This document shows, in pieces, positions 7,373 through 15,752 of a DNA stretch of 64,000 bases (within the stretch, counting starts at the first letter, position 1; each line of letters opens with the position of its first letter). The DNA is from Pedobacter chitinilyticus (GTDB taxonomy: Bacteria > Bacteroidota > Bacteroidia > Sphingobacteriales > Sphingobacteriaceae), in contig NZ_QMHN01000001.1 in the NCBI RefSeq assembly GCF_003313385.1, positions 459,673-523,672 on the forward strand, given 5' to 3'. The notes under the pieces were generated by a model. The model saw only the letters and a list, made by a program, of their open reading frames with translations. It made no database searches and was not told where the DNA came from. The position numbers and the translations under genes were made by a program.

Positions 7373-7733
7373 GTATGCCGTTATTCGGGTTGTGCCTAGG
7401 GTAGAACGCGAGGAGTTTATCAATGTTGGAATTATTCTCTACTGTGCTAAGCTCAAATATTTAAAGGCTGCATTTCATATAGAGGCTACAAGACTAAAAG
7501 CATTGAATTGCGAATTAGAAATGGGTATCCTTGAAGATAATTTAAACGCATTTGTTAATATTAGCAATGGGGGCAAGGCTGCTGGACCCATTGGAATGTT
7601 GGATTTAGCCAGTCGTTTCAGATGGTTAACCGCAACCAGAAGCACAGTAGTGCAATGCTCAAAAGTGCATCCAGGCTTTTGTGTAGACCCAGAGGTTACT
7701 TTAAATCAATTGATGGAAGCTTTGGTACTTTAA
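7350..7733 (+). CDS. DUF3037 domain protein, partner of the HipA-like kinase
   Basis: This 127-residue soluble protein belongs to the DUF3037 family, shown by the FEYAVIRVVPRVEREEFINVG segment near its N-terminus and the FRWLTATRS segment near residues 91-99. The function is unknown. ATG at 7350 lies inside the end of the kinase gene in another frame. As I recall, DUF3037 genes commonly follow short HipA-like kinases, so a role as substrate, adaptor or antitoxin of the kinase is plausible but inferred. Two tandem terminators follow. Confidence 0.8.
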   Translation: MQDRHLFEYAVIRVVPRVEREEFINVGIILYCAKLKYLKAAFHIEATRLKALNCELEMGILEDNLNAFVNISNGGKAAGPIGMLDLASRFRWLTATRSTVVQCSKVHPGFCVDPEVTLNQLMEALVL

Positions 7734-7768
7734 ACATCCTATTATATCAATACATTGGTTATAAAATG

Positions 7769-7798
7769 AAAGCTATCCCTAACAGGATGGCTTTTTTT
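7769..7798 (+). terminator. terminator 1 after the HipA-like/DUF3037 operon
   Basis: AAAGCTATCC and GGATGGCTTT form a 10-bp stem (one G-U pair) with a 6-base loop, followed by seven Ts. Confidence 0.8.
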
Positions 7799-7810
7799 GT
7801 AAAGAAAAAC

Positions 7811-7836
7811 GGCAACTCATCCGAGCTGCCATTTTT
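7811..7836 (+). terminator. terminator 2 in tandem
   Basis: GGCAACTC (7811-7818) pairs with GAGCTGCC (7823-7830) apart from one mismatch around ATCC, followed by ATTTTTT. It backs up the terminator 15 bases before it. Confidence 0.7.
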
Positions 7837-8076
7837 TCAACCAAATATAAATTGTATGAACATTGATGCAAATATAATAAAGTCTACTAAATTAGTAGTA
7901 TTTATTTTTTAAATTTTTTAAAGCCCTTTAATTACGAGGATAGAAGGTTGTTTAAAAGGGGGATATTTTAAGATGATAGCGTGCTTTTTGCCTAATTAAT
8001 AGGATTTCTTAATTATGATGGCAATATCGTACATAAGCTTGTGAAGATTTTATAAATAAGCTAGCACGAAATCGTT

Positions 8077-8084
8077 TAAGTTTG
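8077..8084 (+). promoter_or_regulatory. possible -7 element for the symporter gene
   Basis: TAAGTTTG matches TAnnTTTG and lies 57 nt before the ATG at 8142. No convincing -33 element is visible. Confidence 0.35.
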
Positions 8085-8141
8085 CTTTCGCTTGATAGGT
8101 TATCGGGCACATTAATAAACCTAACCAAATATAAAACATTC

Positions 8142-9713
8142 ATGAAGAACCTTCCCATTTTAGATATATCTATTATCCTGCTGTATTTACTGGCAATGGT
8201 ATTGGTAGGTGTATATTTTGCACGAAAGAACAAAAGTGCCGAGCAGTTTACCAAAGCTTCGGGCAAAATACCAGGGTGGGCAATAGGCTTATCTATTTAC
8301 GCAACCTTTTTAAGTAGCAATACTTTTTTGGGAGTTCCAGGTAAAGCTTTTGGAGGCAATTGGAATGCTTTTGTATTCAGTATATCCATGCCATTTGCAG
8401 CTTGGATAGCCTCAAAATACTTTGTGCCATTTTATCGTAGTGTGGGCGGCATATCAGCCTATTCACATTTAGAGCACAGATTTGGACCTTGGGCCAGAAC
8501 TTATGCCGTAATCTGCTTTTTGTTAACGCAATTGGCACGTATGGGCTCTATCTTTTTTGGAATAGCATTAAGCTTACAGGCCTTAACGGGCTATAGTATG
8601 TCAACCGTAATGATCGTAATGGGCATTAGCATCATCATTTACACTGTAATGGGCGGGATGGAAGCGGTAATTTGGACAGAGGTAGTACAGGGCGTTATCA
8701 AAACCTTAGGAGCATTGTTAATCATCTATCTTATTGTGGATGATATGCCTGGGGGAATTTCTAAAATCATTGATATCGGTACCACCGACAATAAATTCAG
8801 TTTGGGAAGCTTTTCGCCAAACCTCACCGAATCCACCTTTTGGGTAGTGCTTTTCTACGGGTTTTTCATCAACCTTAACAACTTTGGGATGGACCAAAAC
8901 TATGTACAACGTTATCATACGGCAAGCACCGAAAAGGAAGCCACCAAATCAGTTTGGTTGTGTGTTTGGTTGTACGTACCTGCTTCATTGTTATTTTTTA
9001 TCATAGGTGTTTGCTTGTATGCTTATTATCAGGTACATCCTGAATTTACAGACTTTATCAAAAGCCAAGTAGCAGCAGAACGTTTACCTTCTTCCGCTAC
9101 GCAAGCTCAAATTAGCGAAATGGCAGCCTCTTTAAAACCAGCAGATTATGGTGATAAAGTAATGCCACACTTTATGGTGAATAAAATCCCAGTAGGCTTG
9201 GTTGGTCTTATTGTATCGGCCATTCTTTCTGCGGCCATGAGTACCATCAGTTCGGGCATGAATGCTTCGGCAACGGTATTCACGGTCGACATCTTTAAAC
9301 GTTATTTCAAACCAGATTTAACAGACAAACAGAACTTGCGCACCTTACATATTACCACCGTCATATTTGGACTTATGGGCATGGGTACAGGTTTGGCTAT
9401 GATTGGCGTAAAGAGCTTGTTGGACATTTGGTGGGAGCTTTCGGGTATCTTTGCAGGTGGTATGTTAGGCTTGTTCCTCTTGGGAATGATTAGCCGAAAA
9501 GCCAAAAATACCGAAGCCTTTACCGCTACCTTAATTGGTATTGCCGTAATCCTTTGGATGACATTCTCCAACTTCATTCCTGAACAGTACGAGTTTTTAA
9601 GAAGTCCATTCCATAAAAATATGATTATCGTGGTGGGCACCTTGACCATTTTCTTGGCAGGGATAATTATTACCAAGCTAAAAGGCAACAAGCAGGCAGC
9701 TATAGAAGCATAG
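8142..9713 (+). CDS. sodium:solute symporter family (SSS) transporter
   Basis: This is a 523-residue inner-membrane carrier with about 13 hydrophobic helices, usual for Na+-coupled SSS permeases of sugars, sialic acids or other organic solutes. Family features include LSIYATFLSSNTFLGVPGKAF in the second helix region, and a helix-8-type segment ILSAAMSTISSGMNASATVF containing the Ser/Thr pattern used for Na+. I chose ATG at 8142; an upstream TTG at 8082 would add 20 residues with no family counterpart. It lies 42 nt before an aldolase-family gene, suggesting uptake of a keto-acid-forming sugar, but substrate assignment is inference. Confidence 0.88.
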   Translation: MKNLPILDISIILLYLLAMVLVGVYFARKNKSAEQFTKASGKIPGWAIGLSIYATFLSSNTFLGVPGKAFGGNWNAFVFSISMPFAAWIASKYFVPFYRSVGGISAYSHLEHRFGPWARTYAVICFLLTQLARMGSIFFGIALSLQALTGYSMSTVMIVMGISIIIYTVMGGMEAVIWTEVVQGVIKTLGALLIIYLIVDDMPGGISKIIDIGTTDNKFSLGSFSPNLTESTFWVVLFYGFFINLNNFGMDQNYVQRYHTASTEKEATKSVWLCVWLYVPASLLFFIIGVCLYAYYQVHPEFTDFIKSQVAAERLPSSATQAQISEMAASLKPADYGDKVMPHFMVNKIPVGLVGLIVSAILSAAMSTISSGMNASATVFTVDIFKRYFKPDLTDKQNLRTLHITTVIFGLMGMGTGLAMIGVKSLLDIWWELSGIFAGGMLGLFLLGMISRKAKNTEAFTATLIGIAVILWMTFSNFIPEQYEFLRSPFHKNMIIVVGTLTIFLAGIIITKLKGNKQAAIEA

Positions 9714-9755
9714 CATTTAATCGATTTTGAATTAAGAAGACTTTAAGAAGATAAC

Positions 9756-10694
9756 ATGAACACGAAAAAAGGATTTATCCCAGTAATGCTTACGCCCTTT
9801 AAGGACAATGGTGCAGTAGATTTTGACGGATTGACCAAGTTAACGGAGCTTTATCTCGAGGCAGGAGCAGCTGGACTATTCGCCAATTGCCTATCTAGCG
9901 AGATGTTTGAGCTTTCTGAAGAGGAACGAATTGCTACCGTAAAACATGTAGTGAAATTGGCTGATGGGAAAGTGCCTGTAGTAGCCACTGGGACTTTTGG
10001 AGGAGAAATTGCCAAGCAAGCTGATTTTGTAAAACGTATTTACGATACTAAAGTAGATGCCGTGATTGGTATTACTGGATTATTGGCCGAAGAAAAAGAT
10101 AGCGACGAAGTGTTTGAAGCCAATGTGCACAGCCTTTTGCAGCAAACAGAAAATGTACCAATGGGCTTTTACGAATGTCCAGTACCATATAAAAGAGTAA
10201 TTACGCCAAAACAATTAGGCCATTTGGTAGCTACTGGAAGGGTAACTTACCATAAAGACACCTGTTTAGATATCGAACAAATTAAGGAGAAACTTGCTTT
10301 AACCAAGGATGCGGCAAATTTTGGACTTTATGATGCCTATATGGTACACGCGGTGGATTCTCTAAAAGCAGGTTCAGCAGGATTATCATGCATACAGGGC
10401 AATTATTTTCCTGAGTTGCTAGTATGGTTATGCAACCATTACAACAGCAATAACTTGCAAACTGAAGTTGCCCTAGTACAACAGTTTTTTATTGACCAAA
10501 TGGATGTGATGCATGACGTGTATCCAACGGTAGCAAAATATTATCTTCAAAAAAGAGGTTTACAAATCTCAACTTTCACACGCAGAACTGGAATAGGAGA
10601 GTTCAATGCCGAAGTGAAAGCTAAAGTTGACCAACTTTTTGAAGACTACACCAACTTAAAGGAACGAGTGAACCTCGATAGCGTGTTGGCGTAA
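9756..10694 (+). CDS. DapA/NanA-superfamily aldolase (dihydrodipicolinate synthase family)
   Basis: This cytoplasmic TIM-barrel lyase has 312 residues, the normal length. The Schiff-base lysine is probably Lys167 (TYHKDT) and the catalytic tyrosine Tyr139 (GFYECP). The loop that reads GTTGE in true DapA is ANCLSSEMFELS here, so lysine biosynthesis is unlikely. N-acetylneuraminate lyase or 2-keto-3-deoxy-acid aldolase activity is a better guess. It follows the SSS symporter by 42 nt and is probably co-transcribed with it; together they could import and cleave an acidic sugar. Confidence 0.75.
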   Translation: MNTKKGFIPVMLTPFKDNGAVDFDGLTKLTELYLEAGAAGLFANCLSSEMFELSEEERIATVKHVVKLADGKVPVVATGTFGGEIAKQADFVKRIYDTKVDAVIGITGLLAEEKDSDEVFEANVHSLLQQTENVPMGFYECPVPYKRVITPKQLGHLVATGRVTYHKDTCLDIEQIKEKLALTKDAANFGLYDAYMVHAVDSLKAGSAGLSCIQGNYFPELLVWLCNHYNSNNLQTEVALVQQFFIDQMDVMHDVYPTVAKYYLQKRGLQISTFTRRTGIGEFNAEVKAKVDQLFEDYTNLKERVNLDSVLA

Positions 10695-10733
10695 ACGAAA
10701 ATGGTCTGTAATGGATTATTATTTTTGGTTTGG

Positions 10734-10763
10734 GCTCCTGCTGAGTAAAGTAGGAGCTTTTTT
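10734..10763 (+). terminator. terminator touching the next start codon
   Basis: GCTCCTGCT and AGTAGGAGC form a 9-bp stem with one G-U pair and a 6-base loop, followed by TTTTTT. The T run ends at or next to the ATG at 10764. Confidence 0.75.
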
Positions 10764-12746
10764 ATGAAAACGATCATGATGAAAACAAAATTGGCGTTGG
10801 GAGTTGCTTTATGCTTGTCCTTAAATTTTGCAAAGGCACAGTTAATGGCACCTGCTTTGGTGAGCGGTCAGCCTATTAAAAATGGTAATGCTAGCGGTTA
10901 TGGCCGACTTTCGGTGCCATTTTATAATGGTCATAATATGGGCTTTGCTGCGGTAAAAAGTAAGGAAGCAAAAGACTTATTTCTTCAAGGAACCGATGGC
11001 CATGGAAGGGGGACTTATCTGTATGCCTATAAAGCACTATCGCCTGAGGGCACGCCTATTTTTGCGGAACCGATTAAAATTACTGTACCTTTTGAAGACA
11101 AGGGTGACAACCGAGGACTCATTGTACAAGATAAAACTGGAAAGATTTACGGGGTATGGGCATTTGGCCAATCTTTACGTTATGCCGAGTTTAACAAAAG
11201 TAACTATAGCTTCTCGGAGCTAAAGCGCATCAACATTAAAGGACAACCAAGAGGCTATTCTAATTTTGGGATTGTACCGCTGAAAGATGGTAGACTACAG
11301 TTTTTATTTTCAGTTGGACAGGATGGAGTATTTAGTAATGGAAAAGATTTTCCAAAAATGATTACCTACAATGCGGAGGGTTTTTGGCCTTATGAACTTC
11401 GTAAAATGGGCATATTTGGTGGCATAGCCGATGGCTTGGAAACACCAACGGTAAACATTAAGCAGTTAACGGAACTTGACCAAGCCATATTTACCATTGA
11501 CGGTTTTGTGAAGTTTACCAATGCAAAAGATAGCTATATCCTTTCGGGAACCCGTTTAGGGAATATCTTGTTTTATAAGCTCGATGAAAATGCAGGTACG
11601 CTCTCTAAACGCAAGCATGCTGTCAATCAGGAAGGTATTTTATTGCGTAATCCAGGGGTTCATTCTTCACCAGCCTATTTTTTCGATAGTGAACAAAATC
11701 AAGGTTTAATTACCGTTGGAGAAGGTGGTTTGTACTACTATAAAAACACCAATAAAATAGATAAAAATGGCAATTTAGTCATGAGCGAACCTGTGCATGT
11801 ACTGCAACAAAATCCTAAGGTATATGGCGGTTCTTTGGTACAACCATCGGTAGCTGATTGGGATGGCGACGGTAAGTTGGATATTGTAGCGGGAAATTCC
11901 ATGGGTTTTTTATTCTTTTATAAAAACACGGGTAGCAATCAACATCCCATTTATGGCGACCCAGAACCTTTGGTGGCTGATGGTAAAGTAATCCATGTTC
12001 AACCAGGTTACCGCGAAGATATTCAGGGACCAGGCGAAGCCAGATGGGGCTACACCTCGCCAAATGTGATTGACTGGGATGGTGATGGTTTATTGGATAT
12101 TTTAACTGGAGATAGTCGTGGTAAATTTATGGTTTACCTCAATATTGGTACTAAAACTGCTCCAAAATTAGACCGTGAACATACACTATACCTCGATGGA
12201 ATGGATATGTACGGCACTTGGCGTACCAGGCCAGGGGCTGCAAAACTAGGAGGCAGAATGGCTTACATTACTTTAGATAAAGAGGATGAATTTCACCTTT
12301 ATTGGCAATTGGATAAATACAATTTGGAAGACGGTGGTAAACTAAAAATGGGTGATAAAAATATTAGAGGAAACAGGTTGGGTGGTGGTACGGTTGGTCG
12401 TGCAAAGTTTGAAATTGTAGATTGGGATGGAGATGGCGTGAAGGATCTTTTGGTAGGTACTTATGGCAAACAGTCAATTCCCGATACCTTAACTGGGCTT
12501 CCTGTCAATATGAAGCCAAAACGAGGGTCAACCATTCTTTTCCTAAAAAATGTAGGTACTGATGTAAAACCAAATTATGAATTTCCGAAAGTGCTGAAGT
12601 TTAAAGGTCAGAATATTTCCCTCGGCGGACATGAAATAGGAGGCTGTGTAGCGGCAATAGGTCCAGGTAATAACCCTATGAATTTAGTGGTGGGCATAGA
12701 AACTGGGGTATTTATGTTTTATGATAGGAAAGATTTGAGCTGGTGA
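10764..12746 (+). CDS. secreted FG-GAP/VCBS-repeat protein
   Basis: The 660-residue protein has an N-terminal signal peptide, cleaved probably after AKA at residues 23-25. It carries several beta-propeller blades. Three blades contain the calcium-binding core DWDGDG (near residues 364, 437 and 552) followed by the (L/V)DI or KDLL pattern of FG-GAP repeats. Such proteins bind ligands or act as scaffolds, sometimes with lyase activity; none is evident here. A terminator ends at the annotated start, so the in-frame ATGs at 10776 and 10779, which still give a good signal peptide, may be used. A longer relative lies at 28395. Confidence 0.8.
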   Translation: MKTIMMKTKLALGVALCLSLNFAKAQLMAPALVSGQPIKNGNASGYGRLSVPFYNGHNMGFAAVKSKEAKDLFLQGTDGHGRGTYLYAYKALSPEGTPIFAEPIKITVPFEDKGDNRGLIVQDKTGKIYGVWAFGQSLRYAEFNKSNYSFSELKRINIKGQPRGYSNFGIVPLKDGRLQFLFSVGQDGVFSNGKDFPKMITYNAEGFWPYELRKMGIFGGIADGLETPTVNIKQLTELDQAIFTIDGFVKFTNAKDSYILSGTRLGNILFYKLDENAGTLSKRKHAVNQEGILLRNPGVHSSPAYFFDSEQNQGLITVGEGGLYYYKNTNKIDKNGNLVMSEPVHVLQQNPKVYGGSLVQPSVADWDGDGKLDIVAGNSMGFLFFYKNTGSNQHPIYGDPEPLVADGKVIHVQPGYREDIQGPGEARWGYTSPNVIDWDGDGLLDILTGDSRGKFMVYLNIGTKTAPKLDREHTLYLDGMDMYGTWRTRPGAAKLGGRMAYITLDKEDEFHLYWQLDKYNLEDGGKLKMGDKNIRGNRLGGGTVGRAKFEIVDWDGDGVKDLLVGTYGKQSIPDTLTGLPVNMKPKRGSTILFLKNVGTDVKPNYEFPKVLKFKGQNISLGGHEIGGCVAAIGPGNNPMNLVVGIETGVFMFYDRKDLSW

Positions 12747-13108
12747 GTTTTTCATTTAAGAACTTGATATTTTTAACCACCTTACACATCTAAAAACATT
12801 TTAGTCTTTGGAAATACTTAGATGAGCTAAGGTGTCTAAGATGGTTTATTATTTCTTAATGTTTTAATTTTTTAACGTTTGTACATTTTAGTTTTTCGGA
12901 ACTGCTTAGGCGAACTAAGGTGTCTTAGGTGGTTTATTATTTCATTTCTTACTCCTCCATTTTGAAGAATTTTAACGTCCTAAAATAGCCAATGCAAAAC
13001 AGACGACTTGTAAATGGCAATATCCTATAAACATTAGCAAATAACAGGCAAAATAGCAGTATCACAGCTCAGTAACTTTAATAAACTGAATATAACCCCC
13101 GATACTGT
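12747..13108. other. 362-nt gap with a duplicated 60-bp block
   Basis: No gene or clear promoter was seen. The duplicated block is listed separately, and the rest is unremarkable AT-rich sequence. Confidence 0.6.
12796..12943. repeat. two direct copies of a 60-bp intergenic block
   Basis: Copy 1 (12796-12855) and copy 2 (12883-12943) share ACATTTTAGT, CTAAGGTGTCT and the end GGTTTATTATTTC, with scattered substitutions. A partial inverted piece (AACCACCTTA near 12774) faces them. It looks like a decayed intergenic repeat. Confidence 0.6.
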
Positions 13109-13786
13109 ATGAAAAAGAAACCCTCTCTGGCGGCTACTTGCTGTAAGTCTCTTTTTGTTAAGAAAATTTTATTGCTGACAGCTTTATTGTTTGTTGGAAC
13201 ACTAGCGCAAGCACAAATTTTAGCATGGCAATTTGCCTTACCCGAACCTACAAAAGGTGTTGAGCCTAGTATTACTGCTACCACTACGCACGAATTTTTA
13301 GAAACCTCATTGCTCACTAGAGGTAAAGGAGTACTTCCTAAGCAAGGTAATAGCAGAGGCTTTAGTGGCAACTTTGGTGTTGATGAAAACTTTAATGATG
13401 CACAAAAATCAGAATCCTATTTCCAGTTTGAAATAAAACCAAAAAAAGGACATCAAGTATCATTAAGCAGTCTAAAAGCGACCTTAAGAAGACAGGAACA
13501 GTCGGCACATCTTTACCGTTGGACCTATAGCTTAGATGGCAAAAACTTTATCAAGATAGGTGAAGATGTTGACATCACTTCTACCAATAACAACGGAGTT
13601 GCACAAGCGCCTATCGACCTCTCTACCATTAGAGATCTTCAAAATGTAAATAAGCCCATTATTCTACGCCTATACGCTTGGGGCGGTTTAACTAACCAAG
13701 GAAAAGCCATTGCTTTTGGCTTCGGAAAATCAGATGCTAAGGGCAGTAATGCGCTGGTTCTTGAAGGCACTATCGTTAAAAAATAA
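13109..13786 (+). CDS. secreted protein A of a three-gene paralog array
   Basis: This is a 225-residue protein with a signal peptide ending in AQA (about residue 35). The rest is a single domain of about 185 residues also found in the next two genes. Shared landmarks are TSLLTRGKG, the YRWTYSLDGKNF strand, APIDLSTI and LQNV, RLYAWGG, GFGKS, and the closing LVLEG. The domain looks like a beta-sandwich and has no catalytic signature I recognise. Unlike its neighbours it lacks a type IX sorting tail. The gap to the next gene is 29 nt, so the array is probably one operon. Confidence 0.7.
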   Translation: MKKKPSLAATCCKSLFVKKILLLTALLFVGTLAQAQILAWQFALPEPTKGVEPSITATTTHEFLETSLLTRGKGVLPKQGNSRGFSGNFGVDENFNDAQKSESYFQFEIKPKKGHQVSLSSLKATLRRQEQSAHLYRWTYSLDGKNFIKIGEDVDITSTNNNGVAQAPIDLSTIRDLQNVNKPIILRLYAWGGLTNQGKAIAFGFGKSDAKGSNALVLEGTIVKK

Positions 13787-13815
13787 AATAAACCAAACAA
13801 ACTAAATAAACACGT

Positions 13816-15681
13816 ATGAAGAAAGATCTACTTAATCTTATTTTTTTGGCTTTCGTAAGTTTCACTGCACAGGCCCAAATCTTTTCACAAAATTTTGGTG
13901 ATGCTACTGCTAACGCCATTGATGCATCGGCTTTTGCTACGTCGTCAAATCCAACCAAAAAGATGTTCACGTTCATTAGCAATTATGGCAATTCGAAGTC
14001 TAGCATTGTAGATGGCAAATTACAATTTAATAAAACAGCGAATTCCACCACGCATTTTGTCCGAAATCTGGACTTTGTGCCAAATCCTAAACTAATTAAG
14101 GCCAGCTTTAAATTTCAATGTATTGATGCCGTTGGCGATTATAACCTGAACCAAGCTACTTTTATGTTTGGGGCCAATTTTATTAATGATGCTACGTTAC
14201 CAAGTCAGGTAGATACGCACAGTAAATTTGGAATCAGTATGAGTGGTACAGATTTTAAAGTGAACGTTGTGAGCAACCAAGCAAATACGACCACCTCTCA
14301 ATCTTCAGCTACTTTTAGTGGGCAACAAGCCATTACCTTTATTGCCAACAATAGCGGCGGCGCTCAAAAATATGTAGCACCAGATGGTAGTACAGAAACA
14401 TTGGCCGACGATACTTGGGACTTATGGGTAGGTAATATCAAAGTTTACAATGATATTGCAGCCTATGGCAACTCGGATATCAAGCACTTTAGATTTAGCA
14501 TGTTATCGGCATCTGCAACCATTGCTACAGTGAAGGTTCAATTTGATGATATCGAAATTCACAACTTGTACGACATGCTCGCTTGGGATTTCAGTGGACA
14601 AATAGGAACATTAACAGGTGGTGCAAGCCCAAGCATTAATCAAGCAGGATTGGAAAGTTCGGCATTGACTAGAGGAACTGGATTAGCAGAAGGAAGCTTT
14701 AATAATTCTTATTTTTCTACCGTAAGCCCTTCTTCGCTAACTAAGGCTGATGCCATTACAAATAGCACTTTTTACGCTTTTACCGTTAAACCTAAGGCTA
14801 ATTATACCGCCTCACTAACAACTTTAAATTCCAAGGTAAGAAGAAATACCACTGGACCCAAAAAAATACAATGGCAATACAGCACTAATGGTGCTACGTT
14901 TATAGATTTAGGTGCTGAAGTTGATTTGGGAACCACTTCTGATGGAGAGGTTCAAGCGCCAATTGACCTTACTGGCATTGCTGCTTTGCAAAATGTACTT
15001 CCATCGACGACCGTTACGTTTAGGTTGCTAGGCTGGGATGCCACTGATGGAGGTGGTTTTGCCATTGGCAGAATTACCAGCAACGCTTCTGGCAACTCAT
15101 TATTTTTAGAAGGCAGCGTACAAGAAACCGTACTTCCAGTAACACTCACTTCCTTTAAAGCGACTAAACAAAGTAACGCAGTACGTTTAAACTGGACTAC
15201 AGCCTCCGAAGAAGATAATAGCTACTTTGAAATCCTAAGAGCGGGAGAGAATCAAAAATTTATAAGCATTGGTAAAATCAACGGAAATGGAACTGTTACT
15301 GAAGCCAAATCTTACAGCTTTACCGACCACAATCCTTTAGCCGGAGCCAACTACTATCAATTGAGCCAAACAGATGCAGACGGTAAAAGCAGACAAATTG
15401 GAACAGTTCAATATGTAAAGTTTGATTTTTCTACTACGTCGTTAGCCGTATTGCAAACTGCCAATCAGCAAGAAGTAAAAGCATTATTAAATATTGAAAA
15501 AGCAGGTAAGGCAAATGTATTGGTGTACAATATTTCTGGGAATACACTTTATCAGGGTCAGTTTAATTTGAATAGTGGGCTCAATGAAATTGTGGCTCCT
15601 GTTAGCTTAAACAGAGGAATGTATATTTTGAAAGTAAGAACGCAATCGGGAGAAATTTGGCAAACAAAATTTGTGAAATAA
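13816..15681 (+). CDS. secreted protein B of the paralog array, with type IX sorting tail
   Basis: This 621-residue exported protein has a signal peptide ending in AQA (about residue 21). A first beta-rich domain (about 22-255) is unique to it. The shared array domain follows (about 256-435, with SSALTRGTG, WQYSTNGATF, FRLLGWDA and LFLEGS). Then come the LPVTLTSFKA linker domain typical of Bacteroidota (from about 440) and a C-terminal domain ending GMYILKV and KFVK, the pattern of type A T9SS signals. It is therefore expected at the cell surface or secreted. Function unknown. The leader before its ATG resembles that of the next gene. Confidence 0.75.
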   Translation: MKKDLLNLIFLAFVSFTAQAQIFSQNFGDATANAIDASAFATSSNPTKKMFTFISNYGNSKSSIVDGKLQFNKTANSTTHFVRNLDFVPNPKLIKASFKFQCIDAVGDYNLNQATFMFGANFINDATLPSQVDTHSKFGISMSGTDFKVNVVSNQANTTTSQSSATFSGQQAITFIANNSGGAQKYVAPDGSTETLADDTWDLWVGNIKVYNDIAAYGNSDIKHFRFSMLSASATIATVKVQFDDIEIHNLYDMLAWDFSGQIGTLTGGASPSINQAGLESSALTRGTGLAEGSFNNSYFSTVSPSSLTKADAITNSTFYAFTVKPKANYTASLTTLNSKVRRNTTGPKKIQWQYSTNGATFIDLGAEVDLGTTSDGEVQAPIDLTGIAALQNVLPSTTVTFRLLGWDATDGGGFAIGRITSNASGNSLFLEGSVQETVLPVTLTSFKATKQSNAVRLNWTTASEEDNSYFEILRAGENQKFISIGKINGNGTVTEAKSYSFTDHNPLAGANYYQLSQTDADGKSRQIGTVQYVKFDFSTTSLAVLQTANQQEVKALLNIEKAGKANVLVYNISGNTLYQGQFNLNSGLNEIVAPVSLNRGMYILKVRTQSGEIWQTKFVK

Positions 15682-15752
15682 AATATAAGCGCTAAAGTGT
15701 ATAAATCTTTTTATTCATTTTAGTGCTAAATAAACCAAATAAACCAAAACGT

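Larger units (their letters stand above)
7734..8141. other. 408-nt gap: two terminators and a promoter, no gene
   Basis: It holds the tandem terminators at 7769-7836, about 240 nt of AT-rich sequence with nothing recognisable, and a -7-like element at 8077. A frame open through 7912 is read from the DUF3037 gene and the terminators, and is rejected. Confidence 0.6.

Noticed and set aside
7622..7912. 96-codon + strand frame after DUF3037
   Set aside because: It overlaps DUF3037 in another frame and is read through two terminators.
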